DNA of 64,000 nucleotides from Paeniglutamicibacter terrestris. Its GTDB lineage: Bacteria; Actinomycetota; Actinomycetes; Actinomycetales; Micrococcaceae. Each line of letters starts with the position of its first letter. Within the stretch, counting starts at the first letter, position 1. Below, piece by piece: positions 33,078 to 41,340 of this stretch. The translations under genes were made by a program, and so were the position numbers. The notes beneath the pieces were generated by a model, which searched no databases, was not told where the DNA came from, and worked only from the letters and a program-made list of their open reading frames with translations. The stretch covers positions 62,001 to 126,000 of the forward strand of contig NZ_JAAWVT010000004.1 in assembly GCF_012271785.1 (NCBI RefSeq), written 5' to 3'.

Positions 33078-33518
33078 ATGAGAAAGATATTCAATAGTCG
33101 GTCGAGCAATCGGCAGTTGGAAGTGCAGAGCGGTCCCCAATCCAACGTTGACGTATGGATCGTGGATTCGGAAACTGAGGCTAGGGTTATCGAGCTTAAG
33201 GCAGAAGACAGGACGGCCATCGCGCTGGCATTCCTCGAAGCGACGCCCGCCAACGGAAAGTATGTGTTGTCCGGATCGCCCGAAGCGTTCATAGCGGTAG
33301 CCGTGGAGTACCTGCATAAAGCATCCCGTGCCGTCGAGGCTACGGCCCAGGCAGCCGCCGACCGCGCGGCACTCGAAGCTGATGCGTGGGAGCTGTACAC
33401 CGCAGCATTCCCCGACGACCACCCCTACCCCGCATTCGGGCGCATGCCCGGACATCTTGCCGAAGCTTGGCTGCGCGTCGCTCGCAAAGCCCGCGAACGG
33501 CACGGGGTCAAGCCATGA
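33078..33518 (+). CDS. Hypothetical phage protein
   Basis: 146 residues, ATG 33078 after AGAAAGAGG, first gene after a terminator. Beta-rich start (NVDVWIVDSETEARVIELKA) then a long alanine-rich helix (ASRAVEATAQAAADRAALEA) and a basic C-terminus. No family recognised. Confidence 0.65.
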   Translation: MRKIFNSRSSNRQLEVQSGPQSNVDVWIVDSETEARVIELKAEDRTAIALAFLEATPANGKYVLSGSPEAFIAVAVEYLHKASRAVEATAQAAADRAALEADAWELYTAAFPDDHPYPAFGRMPGHLAEAWLRVARKARERHGVKP

Positions 33519-33715
33519 GCACCGCAGAAGCGCGCTATATGGTCGCCGCAGCACTTGAGAAGTTGCCGGACAGGAGCGTTGTAGCCGACGCTTCCGATGA
33601 CATATTCCAGTTACGGGGTGGCGTGTGGTGCAGCTACGAATGCGCGCCGCTTGACTCCTACCAGCTCGCAAAGTATGCACCGATAACCACCCTTCGCGTC
33701 GGCGGCAAGTCATGA
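33515..33715 (+). CDS. Hypothetical phage protein
   Basis: 66 residues from ATG 33515 (ATGA overlap). MVAAALEKLPDRSVVADASD and GVWCSYECAPLDSYQLAKYA; small alpha/beta protein. Function unknown. Confidence 0.6.
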   Translation: MSTAEARYMVAAALEKLPDRSVVADASDDIFQLRGGVWCSYECAPLDSYQLAKYAPITTLRVGGKS

Positions 33716-34089
33716 GCACCGACCTGCGCACTGAGCGGGCAGCAATAGCCGTCTGGGCCGCAACCGGTCATAAGGCACTCGATTGGGTCTACATGGCCCC
33801 CGAGGATGAGCGTGTGCGGTGGTGCATGCATCTGGGAGCCGCCGTCATTGCCGCCGAAGACAAGGCCAAGGTCACCCCCGAGGTTGCCGAACTTGACCCG
33901 ATAGTTGCCGCCTTCATCAACGCGCGCACTGAGTACGTCGAGGCGCTTAGGCAGACTCGCGGCACTGATAACCAAGGGGACTACAACCGCTGGCAGGGGC
34001 ACGCGGCGGCTCGGCGTCAATTGGCCCAGTCGCTTGGCTACACGGTGCCTTCCGAGATGGGGAGCACCACGCGAAGGGAAACCGAATGA
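33712..34089 (+). CDS. Hypothetical phage protein
   Basis: 125 residues from ATG 33712 (ATGA overlap). Helical, with AAIAVWAATGHKALDWVYMA near the start and RWQGHAAARRQLAQSLGYTV near the end. No family recognised. Confidence 0.6.
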   Translation: MSTDLRTERAAIAVWAATGHKALDWVYMAPEDERVRWCMHLGAAVIAAEDKAKVTPEVAELDPIVAAFINARTEYVEALRQTRGTDNQGDYNRWQGHAAARRQLAQSLGYTVPSEMGSTTRRETE

Positions 34090-34358
34090 GCGATCAATTC
34101 AACCCATTGGGGCGCGAGTACAGCCCCGAGGAATGGGCAGCAGCTCGACGCGTGGGCCTGACGACCACGCAGAACGCCCCGTGGTCGCAGGTAATGGCCG
34201 GGGGAATCAACACCAGCCCAGGCGGTCCGCTCCTGTACGCGACCGGCTCATGGCATCCAGATAACGCCCGAAAGGAAACCCTCAAGGCAATGCAGGCCGT
34301 CACCGATTGGCAGATCGTGGAAAACGCGATGCGCCGCGAATGGAAGAAGGGGCCGTGA
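34086..34358 (+). CDS. Hypothetical phage protein
   Basis: 90 residues from ATG 34086. YSPEEWAAARRVGLTTTQNA could be a small DNA-binding helix pair, and WQIVENAMRREWKKG ends the protein. Weak hints only. Confidence 0.6.
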   Translation: MSDQFNPLGREYSPEEWAAARRVGLTTTQNAPWSQVMAGGINTSPGGPLLYATGSWHPDNARKETLKAMQAVTDWQIVENAMRREWKKGP

Positions 34359-34501
34359 TTGCGACCCCGCTGCCTTCCGACTGGGCGCGCCCGGACTATC
34401 CACAATCCAATTGCCCGCACTGCGGCAGATTCTCCAGCCGATCACACGGCGGGCACTGGATCATGCGCTGCGGACACAACCCCGACACGGAGAAGCCATG
34501 A
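34355..34501 (+). CDS. Small CxxC phage protein
   Basis: 48 residues from GTG 34355 (GTGA overlap). CPHCGRFSSRSHGGHWIMRC holds a zinc-knuckle-like C-x2-C ... C pattern with two histidines between. Typical of tiny phage zinc proteins; partner unknown. Confidence 0.55.
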   Translation: MIATPLPSDWARPDYPQSNCPHCGRFSSRSHGGHWIMRCGHNPDTEKP

Positions 34502-34680
34502 CCCGCCCGGATGACGACTACGCCCGATGCTCACAAGGCTGCGGCTGTCACACCGACACCGAGGAAGACGACGGATACCCCGACGATATGCCCGATGACC
34601 TAACCCCCGGCGAACGTCTCCTATGGGCGATCTTCGGACACAAGCCACCCGACCCCGAAGAGGAAAACGACGATGACTGA
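34498..34680 (+). CDS. Small acidic phage protein
   Basis: 60 residues from ATG 34498, strongly acidic (CHTDTEEDDGYPDDMPDDL; DPEEENDDD end), with three cysteines near residue 11-17. A DNA mimic is conceivable from the charge but nothing else supports it. Confidence 0.55.
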   Translation: MTRPDDDYARCSQGCGCHTDTEEDDGYPDDMPDDLTPGERLLWAIFGHKPPDPEEENDDD

Positions 34681-34912
34681 CCAGCCAGCAACCGACACAC
34701 TCAGCTTCCACCTCACGTCAACGTCAGAAAACGGCATCACGATCCCCGTCCATGTAGTCGCCACCTACCCCGAGGGTCACGGCTTCTACGCATTGAAAGC
34801 ACTAGAAAACCTCCAGGGCCAAACGCGCCCGCTATACCGCCAACTGCTCGCACGCCAAGACATGACCATGCTCATGGTCATGGCCTCAATCCGCGGCATC
34901 CCCGAAGACTAA
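34673..34912 (+). CDS. Hypothetical phage protein
   Basis: 79 residues from ATG 34673. Beta start (LSFHLTSTSENGITIPVHVV) and helix LKALENLQGQTRPLYRQLLA, ending MVMASIRGIPED. It is the last small gene before the recombination module. Confidence 0.6.
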   Translation: MTDQPATDTLSFHLTSTSENGITIPVHVVATYPEGHGFYALKALENLQGQTRPLYRQLLARQDMTMLMVMASIRGIPED

Positions 34913-34939
34913 CCACCCACACCGACCAAAGGACACCCC

Positions 34940-36136
34940 TTGGGAACCACAATCTCAGAAGCGACACTGGTCAACTTCCAGCGCGTCAGCTACGCCAAAA
35001 TACACCCATCCGGCAACCTGATTGCCATATGCGGCAAAAACGAATCCGGCAAAACATCCAAGCTCGACGGACTACAAGCCGCCATCTGCGGACATAGCAG
35101 CCGCGACATCAAGCGGCCCATAAAAGACGGGCACGGTAAGGCGTCGATAGAACTCAAGCTTACCGATGGATCCACGCTAATCCGTGGGTATACGCCTTCG
35201 GGATCCACACTTCGGGGCATTGATGCTGCGGGTGAGAAGTTCGGGCAACGCGAGATTGACGCCCGATTGAGCAGCCTGGGCATCGACGGGCGCAAGTTCA
35301 TCAGCATGGGCGAAAAGGACCAACTCGCCGCGCTCCTGTCAATCGTGGATCTACCGTTCAAGCCCGCCGAGCTGGACGCCGAGCGCAAAGCCCTCGAATC
35401 CAAGCGGCTCCAGATTGGGCAGGCTGGCAAGGCGATCGGTGACTTCACCGTGGATCCAAGCCTACCCACCGAACAGACCAGCGCCGTGGACCTGATTGCC
35501 GCCATCCGCGCGGGTCACGCTTCCAACGAGCAGATCGACATCGCCGAACACTCGGTGCAGCACTGGGCCAACGAAGTGGAACACCTCAAAGCATCACTCG
35601 AAATAGCTGAACGCAACCTAGTCGCCGTCAAAGATACGCTGGCAAGCGCGCCGGGACGCATCGACACCGCCGCACTCGACGCCCAACTTTCCACCATCGA
35701 GGAAACCAACGCCGCGATTCGCGCAAACGAAAACGCACGCAGCGCCGTCGAGGAAAAGGCAAGCCTTCGAGCAGCATACGAAGCACTGACCGATGAAATC
35801 AAAGCCATCGACAAGCGCAAGGCTGACGGCCTCGCCAACGCCGAGATGCCCATCGAGGGCATGAGCTTCGATGAAGAGGGCGTGCTGTATCAGGGCGTAC
35901 CGTTCAGCCGCGCATCGGGAGCGAAGCAGCTCATCCTATCCGCCGCCATGATCATGGCAACCGATCCCGAGATACGCGTCATCGTCATTCGTGACGGGAA
36001 CGTTTTGGACATGGAAAATCTGGCGATCCTGCAAGACATGGCAGAGGCAACCGACTTCCAAGTGTTCATCGAAATTGTTCGGGAAACCAAGGGCGAGGAA
36101 GAATACTTCTTCGTAGAAGGCGAGCTGGACGCATGA
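34940..36136 (+). CDS. SMC/RecF-like AAA ATPase
   Basis: A 398-residue protein starting at TTG 34940 after AAAGGACACC. ATLVNFQRVSYAKI and the Walker A loop CGKNESGKTSKLDGLQAAIC (about residues 30-50) mark the SMC/Rad50/RecF head. A helical, coiled-coil-like middle (about residues 155-290) is much shorter than in Rad50, with no CxxC hook. The C-terminal half head has FSRASGAKQLILSAAMIMAT (signature-like) and IRVIVIRDGN (Walker-B-like). It overlaps the RecE-type exonuclease gene by four bases, so it probably acts with it in phage recombination. Confidence 0.75.
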   Translation: MGTTISEATLVNFQRVSYAKIHPSGNLIAICGKNESGKTSKLDGLQAAICGHSSRDIKRPIKDGHGKASIELKLTDGSTLIRGYTPSGSTLRGIDAAGEKFGQREIDARLSSLGIDGRKFISMGEKDQLAALLSIVDLPFKPAELDAERKALESKRLQIGQAGKAIGDFTVDPSLPTEQTSAVDLIAAIRAGHASNEQIDIAEHSVQHWANEVEHLKASLEIAERNLVAVKDTLASAPGRIDTAALDAQLSTIEETNAAIRANENARSAVEEKASLRAAYEALTDEIKAIDKRKADGLANAEMPIEGMSFDEEGVLYQGVPFSRASGAKQLILSAAMIMATDPEIRVIVIRDGNVLDMENLAILQDMAEATDFQVFIEIVRETKGEEEYFFVEGELDA

Positions 36137-37086
36137 TCAGAACAGGTGCACGGGCGGCAACTCCGAAGGTGGAGACGCCGCCCGTTTCTATTTCCAAGAC
36201 ATACACCCCGCCCAAGGCTGCGGCCCCCGCAAAGGGCGTGATCCCCGAGGTGGTCTTTGTCCCCCGCGAACCAACCAAGCCAGGCATTTACCCTGACATG
36301 ACCAACGCCGAATACCACGCGCATACGGACGTGCTTTCGTCGTCCACCGCCCGCAAGCTGGTGGAGGACGGAGGCCCAGCCGAATATCACTACTTCACCA
36401 AACACCCGCGGGATCGCAAGAAAGTATTCGAGCTGGGCACTGTCGTGCACTCACTCGTGCTTGAGGGAACACTGGGTGATGTCGTAGAAATCAAACACCC
36501 GGCCTACACAACCGCGATCGCAAAGGCTGAGCGAGACGACGCCCTAGCCGCTGGCAAGATTCCCATGAAGACTTCGGAGCTTGACGGCATCTACGAAATG
36601 CGAGATGCGATCTACGAAGACCCCGAGGCCCGCGAAATCCTCGAAGCCTGCGAGCAGCGCGAGGTGTCCTTATTCGCCGACCACATGGGAACCGCACTTC
36701 GGGCACGCCCCGATGCAATGTCTGTCAAAAACAAGCTCATGCCCGATGTGAAGACAGCCGCCGACGCGTCCCGTGACGGGTTCCGCAAGTCATCCGGAAA
36801 CTTCGGATACTTCGCGCAAGACCCTTGGTACAACGACATCGGACACCTGATCACCGGAGCCGAATTCGATTTCCCCTTCATCGTCGTGGAGTCACACCCG
36901 CCCTACCGTGTGGGCGTCTACCGGCACACCGAGTACGCCCGCGATCTGGGCCGGCGCATGAATGACCACGCGATAAACGTCTGGAACCGATGCCGAGAGA
37001 CCGGCATCTGGCCCGGATACACGCGCCGCGAAAAAATCGACCTCCCGCCTTGGACCGAGGCAACCGTTCACGAAATAGTGGAGTAG
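36133..37086 (+). CDS. RecE-type PD-(D/E)XK exonuclease
   Basis: A 317-residue protein. KPGIYPDMTNAEYHAHTDVL then SSSTARKLVEDGGPAEYHY and FELGTVVHSLVLEG (general pattern of RecE/exodeoxyribonuclease VIII), with nuclease residues in RARPDAMSV and PDVKTAADAS (D-x-K). The first 55 residues are a proline-rich extension. It would resect DNA ends to single strands for annealing by the next gene product. Coupled to the ATPase upstream by an ATGA overlap. Confidence 0.8.
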   Translation: MIRTGARAATPKVETPPVSISKTYTPPKAAAPAKGVIPEVVFVPREPTKPGIYPDMTNAEYHAHTDVLSSSTARKLVEDGGPAEYHYFTKHPRDRKKVFELGTVVHSLVLEGTLGDVVEIKHPAYTTAIAKAERDDALAAGKIPMKTSELDGIYEMRDAIYEDPEAREILEACEQREVSLFADHMGTALRARPDAMSVKNKLMPDVKTAADASRDGFRKSSGNFGYFAQDPWYNDIGHLITGAEFDFPFIVVESHPPYRVGVYRHTEYARDLGRRMNDHAINVWNRCRETGIWPGYTRREKIDLPPWTEATVHEIVE

Positions 37087-37090
37087 AGAC

Positions 37091-38071
37091 ATGGCCTTCA
37101 AATCTAGGCAACCAACCGGCAAGCCGCCGTGGCCGATCATCCTGGTGGCTGGCATTCAGAAAACCGGCAAGTCATTCTCAGCCGCCGAGGCGTCCGCGTC
37201 ACAGCACATCGACCGCACTTTGTGGATCGGTGTTGGCGAGGATGACCCCGACGAATATCGGAACATTCCCGGTGCGCGCTTCGAGATTGGTGTGCACAAC
37301 GGCACCTATCAAGAGATTCTGCAATCAGTCACCGACGCGGTGAATGAGCCATCCAACCCCGCGCGACCCAATATGATCGTGCTCGATTCAGGGTCAATGC
37401 TGTGGCAGCTCATCGTAGATAACGTGCAGCTCATCGCCGACCGTCGCGAAAAGAACAAGGGTCAAATCACAATGGACCTTTGGAACAAGGCCGCAAGCCA
37501 CTGGAAAGCGGTCATGTCGCAGCTCAACCGGCACAACGGGCCGGTGATCATCACGGCGCGCATGAATGAGGTCACGGTCATGAAGCGCGGCCAACCGACC
37601 ACGGAAAAAACGTGGAAGCACGAGGGGCACAAGTCGCTACCGTTCGATGTCGGTGTGATTGTGGAATTTGAGGCACCGCGCGCCGCCCGGATCACGGGCG
37701 CGCGTTCGCTGCGCCACGATGTGCCGTTGGGTGAACACAAACCGTTCCCCAACTTCACACTCGCGGCACTATGGGAGGCGTTCGGATACGTGGAGCCAGG
37801 CAACACGGCACCGCGTCAACATTCCGCTACGCAGCCCGTGGAGGAACTAGAACCGACCCCGGCACCAGAGACCGCCCCGGCACCATCTGAGGCTCCCACG
37901 ACCGGCCCCGGTGACGCGCTGGGCGCAGAAATTGCGCAGTGCAAGAGCCGTGCTGAGCTAAAGGCGCTATACGACGAATACGAGGCAGCAGGCGCGGGAC
38001 CAGACCAACTGAACCGCATCAAAGCCGCCGCTGGAGTTGGCACCCCGACACCACCGCAAGACAATGGCTAG
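37091..38071 (+). CDS. Sak4-like RecA-fold ATPase (annealing protein)
   Basis: A 326-residue protein with Walker A GIQKTGKSFSAAEA (about residues 20-33), Walker B MIVLDSGSMLWQL (about residue 97) and VIITARMNEVTV after it, the layout of phage AAA_24/Sak4 proteins, RecA-like ATPases that promote single-strand annealing. Residues beyond 245 are a Pro/Glu/Ala linker then a small helical domain (CKSRAELKALYDEYEAAG). Position right after a RecE-type nuclease supports the recombination role. Confidence 0.75.
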   Translation: MAFKSRQPTGKPPWPIILVAGIQKTGKSFSAAEASASQHIDRTLWIGVGEDDPDEYRNIPGARFEIGVHNGTYQEILQSVTDAVNEPSNPARPNMIVLDSGSMLWQLIVDNVQLIADRREKNKGQITMDLWNKAASHWKAVMSQLNRHNGPVIITARMNEVTVMKRGQPTTEKTWKHEGHKSLPFDVGVIVEFEAPRAARITGARSLRHDVPLGEHKPFPNFTLAALWEAFGYVEPGNTAPRQHSATQPVEELEPTPAPETAPAPSEAPTTGPGDALGAEIAQCKSRAELKALYDEYEAAGAGPDQLNRIKAAAGVGTPTPPQDNG

Positions 38072-38201
38072 CGAAACGATCCGCTGCCCCAACTGCAAGG
38101 CGATTGCCGCCATCAACGGCAAACCGCATTGCAAGGTCGCGGATTGCGATTGGCGGGTGTGCGGTCAATGCCTGCACCCGTTCCGCTGGTATCAGGAATA
38201 G
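38064..38201 (+). CDS. Small zinc-ribbon phage protein (45 residues)
   Basis: ATG 38064 lies inside the end of the previous gene (8-base overlap). CPNC, HCKVADCDW and VCGQC give a compact double-knuckle zinc ribbon. No catalytic motif. It ends the recombination unit before a tandem hairpin region. Confidence 0.6.
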   Translation: MASETIRCPNCKAIAAINGKPHCKVADCDWRVCGQCLHPFRWYQE

Positions 38202-38221
38202 AGATATACAGCGTCACAGCA

Positions 38222-38276
38222 TTGTATTTGCCAATACAACCCCCACTTCCAAGCCATCCAGTCGGGTGGCTTTTTT
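38222..38276 (+). terminator. Tandem hairpins, recurrent element copy 3
   Basis: TTGTATT/AATACAA (38222-38239) followed by a second stem AAGCCATCC/GGGTGGCTT (38251-38272) with TTTTTT and CGTGCCCGAAAGG. The second is an intrinsic terminator. Confidence 0.75.
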
Positions 38277-38295
38277 CGTGCCCGAAAGGTTTGAA

Positions 38296-38580
38296 ATGCA
38301 GAAACATGATGTCGGCATTCTTGCGCTTGCCGCCGATTTAGTGGCCTCACCGCCCGCAGGCCTCACGCATCCCGACCAGCCCTACGAGGTGAAACTTCTC
38401 TTCGATTCCGTGCAGTCATGGGTCAACGCGGTGACGCAGTACGGTGCCGAGGTCAAATATCAAGACGATGACGGCGACGGCCAATACGCCGCCGTACTCA
38501 AGTTCGGCGACATCGAAAAAAGGCCATACGCCTTTGCCGGTGCCGAGCTGGTCTTGGTGCACGTAGTGGACACCGAATGA
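38296..38580 (+). CDS. Hypothetical phage protein
   Basis: 94 residues, ATG 38296 after GAAAGG. VKLLFDSVQSWVNAVTQYGA and an acidic beta hairpin YQDDDGDGQYAAVLKFG. No family recognised. The stop overlaps the redoxin start by four bases. Confidence 0.6.
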   Translation: MQKHDVGILALAADLVASPPAGLTHPDQPYEVKLLFDSVQSWVNAVTQYGAEVKYQDDDGDGQYAAVLKFGDIEKRPYAFAGAELVLVHVVDTE

Positions 38581-38837
38581 GCCGCACGATCACCGTCTAC
38601 ACCAGGCCAATCGGGTGCGGACAGTGCATGGCGACGAAGTTCTGGCTAGACAGCCGCAAGATCCCCTACACGGCAATCTCGCTTGCCGATGTCGATCCGG
38701 CATTGATGGCTCAATTCCATGCATGGAACTACTCGCAAGCGCCCGTTGTGACCGTCCATATCGACGGCGTACTGGTCGCCCATTGGTACGGATTCAACCC
38801 AGACAAGCTCGAAGAATTCACGAAAGGAACGCCATGA
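38577..38837 (+). CDS. NrdH/glutaredoxin-like redoxin
   Basis: An 86-residue thioredoxin-fold protein: TITVYTRPIGCGQCMATKFW holds the CGQC redox site (about residues 14-17), with the cis-proline in SQAPVVTVHIDG and a GFNPDKLEEF end. NrdH-type redoxins feed electrons to ribonucleotide reductase, so the phage may support host nucleotide synthesis. No phage reductase is seen in the window. Confidence 0.8.
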   Translation: MSRTITVYTRPIGCGQCMATKFWLDSRKIPYTAISLADVDPALMAQFHAWNYSQAPVVTVHIDGVLVAHWYGFNPDKLEEFTKGTP

Positions 38838-39040
38838 GCGCGTGCAATTACTGCAAGTCCACCGCCGAAGCCTTGAACGGTGCGCGTCACGAGATGCGCA
38901 TGGCCGTCCGCCAACTGGACCGATACCCCACCAGTCAACCGGCACGCAATCGGGCCAACGTCGCCAAGGACACGCTAGAACAGTTCCGGCGCGATCATGC
39001 AGACCATGCGGCGACCCACGCTACGGAGATAACACCGTGA
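38834..39040 (+). CDS. Small CxxC phage protein
   Basis: 68 residues from ATG 38834 (ATGA overlap with the redoxin). N-terminal CNYC, then a helical, histidine-rich end (RRDHADHAATHA). Function unknown. Confidence 0.55.
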   Translation: MSACNYCKSTAEALNGARHEMRMAVRQLDRYPTSQPARNRANVAKDTLEQFRRDHADHAATHATEITP

Positions 39041-39213
39041 CGCCCTACGAAAAAGCACTTCAAGAATGCCGCGGGAATTGTTGCAACCGCGCGCTCGGCG
39101 TCTGCTACTTCCACCACGAATGCGACCACCACAAAGCCGAAAAGCCCGACACCAAACCAGCATTCAACTTCAACTCCCCACACCACCCACGCGGCATGAG
39201 AAAGGCCCGATGA
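39037..39213 (+). CDS. Small Cys/His-rich phage protein
   Basis: 58 residues from GTG 39037 (GTGA overlap). CRGNCCNRALGVCYFHHECD followed by HH and a PHHPRGMRKAR tail. Likely metal-binding. Resembles no family I can name. Confidence 0.55.
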   Translation: MTPYEKALQECRGNCCNRALGVCYFHHECDHHKAEKPDTKPAFNFNSPHHPRGMRKAR

Positions 39214-39410
39214 ACACCATGTGCAAATTCAAGCTAAAAGATCCGGTGCGCGTCATCGATCCAAACGAACACCACTTTGATGAAGTGGGAATCGTCACCG
39301 ACCGCGACCCGGAGTTTGTTGTCTGCTACCGGGTGAAATTCCCGTCCGGCCTGACCGCGTACTTCGCAGCCGCCGCACTAGTCCTGGCACCCAATGAGGG
39401 GGAATTCTAA
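39210..39410 (+). CDS. Small beta-barrel (KOW/SH3-like) phage protein
   Basis: 66 residues from ATG 39210. KFKLKDPVRVIDPNE then VGIVTDRDPEFVVCYRVKFP and LTAYFAAAALVLAP: strand pattern of a KOW/SH3-like module, as in two other prophage proteins (39410, 45622). Function unknown. Confidence 0.55.
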   Translation: MNTMCKFKLKDPVRVIDPNEHHFDEVGIVTDRDPEFVVCYRVKFPSGLTAYFAAAALVLAPNEGEF

Positions 39411-40360
39411 TGAGCGTATTCAAAAAGGGCGACCGTGTGGAGTACGAAGATCGCGCACACGGCTTCGTCGGCACGGTCGTGCGCGCCGATGGTGCCGCAG
39501 GGTGCGTAATCGTGCAATGGCCGGACGGCAAGCGTGATAGAGAGCTTATTCGACTACTCAAGCACGCCGCACCCGAGTCCGACTTGCGTAAGGTTCACGA
39601 CCACGGACCCGAGGAAGGGCGTGGGCTGGATTGCGCTGAATTCGCACACGCGGATGGTCGCCCTGTCGGCGCGTGCATCGTCAACGCCGAATACCTCAAG
39701 CAACCCGAGGGCGCGCACATCCACTTCGAGACACCCGGCACCGTCAAGGCGGGCGACAGGATTGGAACCATCGGGCAATCCGGGCACACCGGTGCATTCG
39801 GAGGCGGGCAGATGCACAGCGCGGCATACCCGCCGCCCGACAAAGACACACCGGTCTTCGTGGCCCCCGCCAAACGGCAGGTCGGATACCTACCGAGACG
39901 CGACAGGCCAGGCACCGGCGAGACCAACGCAAGCATCTCCGCAACACACTGGGGGGATGGAACGCCACGGGTTCGCCCGTTGACCGCCGAGCAGATGAGG
40001 TTCGCGGCAGACAGTCACCTGACGGGCGAGGTGCGCACGACATCCTCCACCGGAGGGCAAAAAGGCGTCAAGCCTGAAATGCACTCACTCATCCCCACCA
40101 AGCCACTTGCGCAGGTCGCACGCCACTACGGAATTGGAGCCGAGAAATACGACAAGCACCAATGGCGTCAAGGCTACGAATGGTCCAAATCATTCGACGC
40201 CCTACAACGCCACGCACAAGCCTTCTGGGGCGGCGAAGACATCGACGCCGAAACACAATCCCCACACATGGCCGCAGTCGCATTCCACGCACTAACGCTA
40301 CTCGCCTTCATGGATGAGCACCCCAACCACGACGACCGCTACAAAAAGGAAGAATCATGA
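39410..40360 (+). CDS. dATP/dGTP diphosphohydrolase-domain protein with N-terminal KOW-like module
   Basis: 316 residues. Residues 1-55 are a KOW/SH3-like barrel (FKKGDRVEYEDRAHGFVGTV). Residues about 80-160 hold an unknown region (GDRIGTIGQSGHTGAFGGGQ). Residues about 205-316 match phage dATP/dGTP pyrophosphohydrolase-type domains: LIPTKPLAQVARHYGIGAEK, YDKHQWRQGYEWSKSFDALQ, RHAQAFWGGEDID and HMAAVAFHALTLLAFMDEHP, an all-alpha MazG/MazZ-like arrangement. Likely role is trimming dNTP pools. Domain name is from memory of similar actinophage proteins. Confidence 0.65.
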   Translation: MSVFKKGDRVEYEDRAHGFVGTVVRADGAAGCVIVQWPDGKRDRELIRLLKHAAPESDLRKVHDHGPEEGRGLDCAEFAHADGRPVGACIVNAEYLKQPEGAHIHFETPGTVKAGDRIGTIGQSGHTGAFGGGQMHSAAYPPPDKDTPVFVAPAKRQVGYLPRRDRPGTGETNASISATHWGDGTPRVRPLTAEQMRFAADSHLTGEVRTTSSTGGQKGVKPEMHSLIPTKPLAQVARHYGIGAEKYDKHQWRQGYEWSKSFDALQRHAQAFWGGEDIDAETQSPHMAAVAFHALTLLAFMDEHPNHDDRYKKEES

Positions 40361-40443
40361 GCACGTTCAAGCATTTCATCTGGGCATGCACAATTTTCTG
40401 GATCGCTTTGATGGTCTGCGCAAGTTTCGGAATCAACGCATGA
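40357..40443 (+). CDS. Tiny membrane peptide (28 residues)
   Basis: ATG 40357 overlaps the previous stop and its own stop overlaps the next start. HFIWACTIFWIALMVCASFG is one membrane span covering most of the product. Coupled overlaps at both ends argue it is translated. Confidence 0.5.
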   Translation: MSTFKHFIWACTIFWIALMVCASFGINA

Positions 40444-40616
40444 GCAAGCCGAAGCCTGCACCAGCCGCCGAACCCGTCACCGATCCACGCATCATGTTCG
40501 ACGGCTACAAATGGCGCATCGTCACAGTCGCATCACGCACCCACGCACTCAGCTTCTTTGAGCGCGAAGACGCCGTGAAATACCTCGAAGCGCAGGACGC
40601 ACCATGCACCGAATGA
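40440..40616 (+). CDS. Hypothetical phage protein
   Basis: 58 residues from ATG 40440. Proline/alanine-rich start, then a beta-beta-alpha unit (YKWRIVTVASRTHALSFFER; EDAVKYLEAQ). Function unknown. Confidence 0.55.
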   Translation: MSKPKPAPAAEPVTDPRIMFDGYKWRIVTVASRTHALSFFEREDAVKYLEAQDAPCTE

Positions 40617-40759
40617 TGCAGACCACCAGCGTCATCACACAGGCAGTCGTGGACGTCGCGGCAATCATCATCCTGGGGGGCGTCGCCGCAATCCTCAACC
40701 GCTGGGACAAGCTGCGGAGGGAGTGGAATACGGATGGCGGAACCGGAGGTAGATCGTAG
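40613..40759 (+). CDS. Small membrane protein (48 residues)
   Basis: ATG 40613 overlaps the previous stop (an in-frame ATG at 40604 would add three residues). One span (VVDVAAIIILGGVAAIL) followed by a basic cytoplasmic tail. Overlaps the next gene by 26 bases. Confidence 0.5.
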   Translation: MMQTTSVITQAVVDVAAIIILGGVAAILNRWDKLRREWNTDGGTGGRS

Positions 40760-41174
40760 GCTCTGGATCAAGCTGTCAGTCGATTATTTCGATAACCCGA
40801 AGATCGACAATTTGACCGATTCGGCGCAGCTACTCCACATCGGTTTGATCATGCGCAGCTTCAAACAGAAAAAGAGCGGGACCGTGACCGCGCGCGCCTG
40901 CAAAATTCGTGGCGATGGACCCTTCCGCGAGCTGGTGGCGGAAGGGCTGCTAATTAAGGTCGATTCCGGCACCTATCGGGTGCACGACTACGAAAAGCAC
41001 CAATCATCCCCCGATGTCATTGCCAAAAGGAAGACAGCAGGCGCGCGCGGTGGACACACGACGAATCACGTCAACAGGCTTATCTACGACGAATCGTGTG
41101 CCTATTGTCAAGATGATGCGGTGGGTAATTTGGACTGGATCAAAGACCCGAATGTGGTCGAAAAGGGTGTTTAG
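40734..41174 (+). CDS. Winged-helix, replisome-organizer-like protein
   Basis: 146 residues. WIKLSVDYFDNPKIDNLTDS, AQLLHIGLIMRSFKQKKSG and VAEGLLIKVDSGTYRVHDYE recall the N-terminal DNA-binding domain of phage replisome organizers/DnaD-like initiators, where a short DNA-binding domain reads iterons. A CAYC pair near the end may hold zinc with upstream histidines. The repeat-rich, AT-rich stretch directly downstream (41170-41393) fits an origin it could bind. Replication role is inferred. Confidence 0.6.
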   Translation: MAEPEVDRRLWIKLSVDYFDNPKIDNLTDSAQLLHIGLIMRSFKQKKSGTVTARACKIRGDGPFRELVAEGLLIKVDSGTYRVHDYEKHQSSPDVIAKRKTAGARGGHTTNHVNRLIYDESCAYCQDDAVGNLDWIKDPNVVEKGV

Positions 41175-41340
41175 GGAAGTGGCAAATAGTGGCAAAAAAG
41201 TAGCATTTGCCGCTATTTTTGCCGCCCTAAAACGTAGCAAGAGCCAGTGCAGATTATAGATACCTACTTAAGTAGGTGCGACAAGAACCTAAGTCTCTAC
41301 TCATCTTCTAAAAAAGAAATCTAAGACAAATCAATCAATC
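41170..41340. other. Repeat-rich AT-rich stretch, possible phage origin
   Basis: TTTAGGG (41170) and CCCTAAA (41225) enclose four GGCAAA sites: direct copies at 41181 and 41191, inverted at 41205 and 41216. Then a 16-base palindrome ACCTACTTAAGTAGGT (41262-41277) and an A-rich run. No gene in 41175-41393. Layout suits initiator iterons beside an unwinding region, but could be an operator. Confidence 0.4.
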
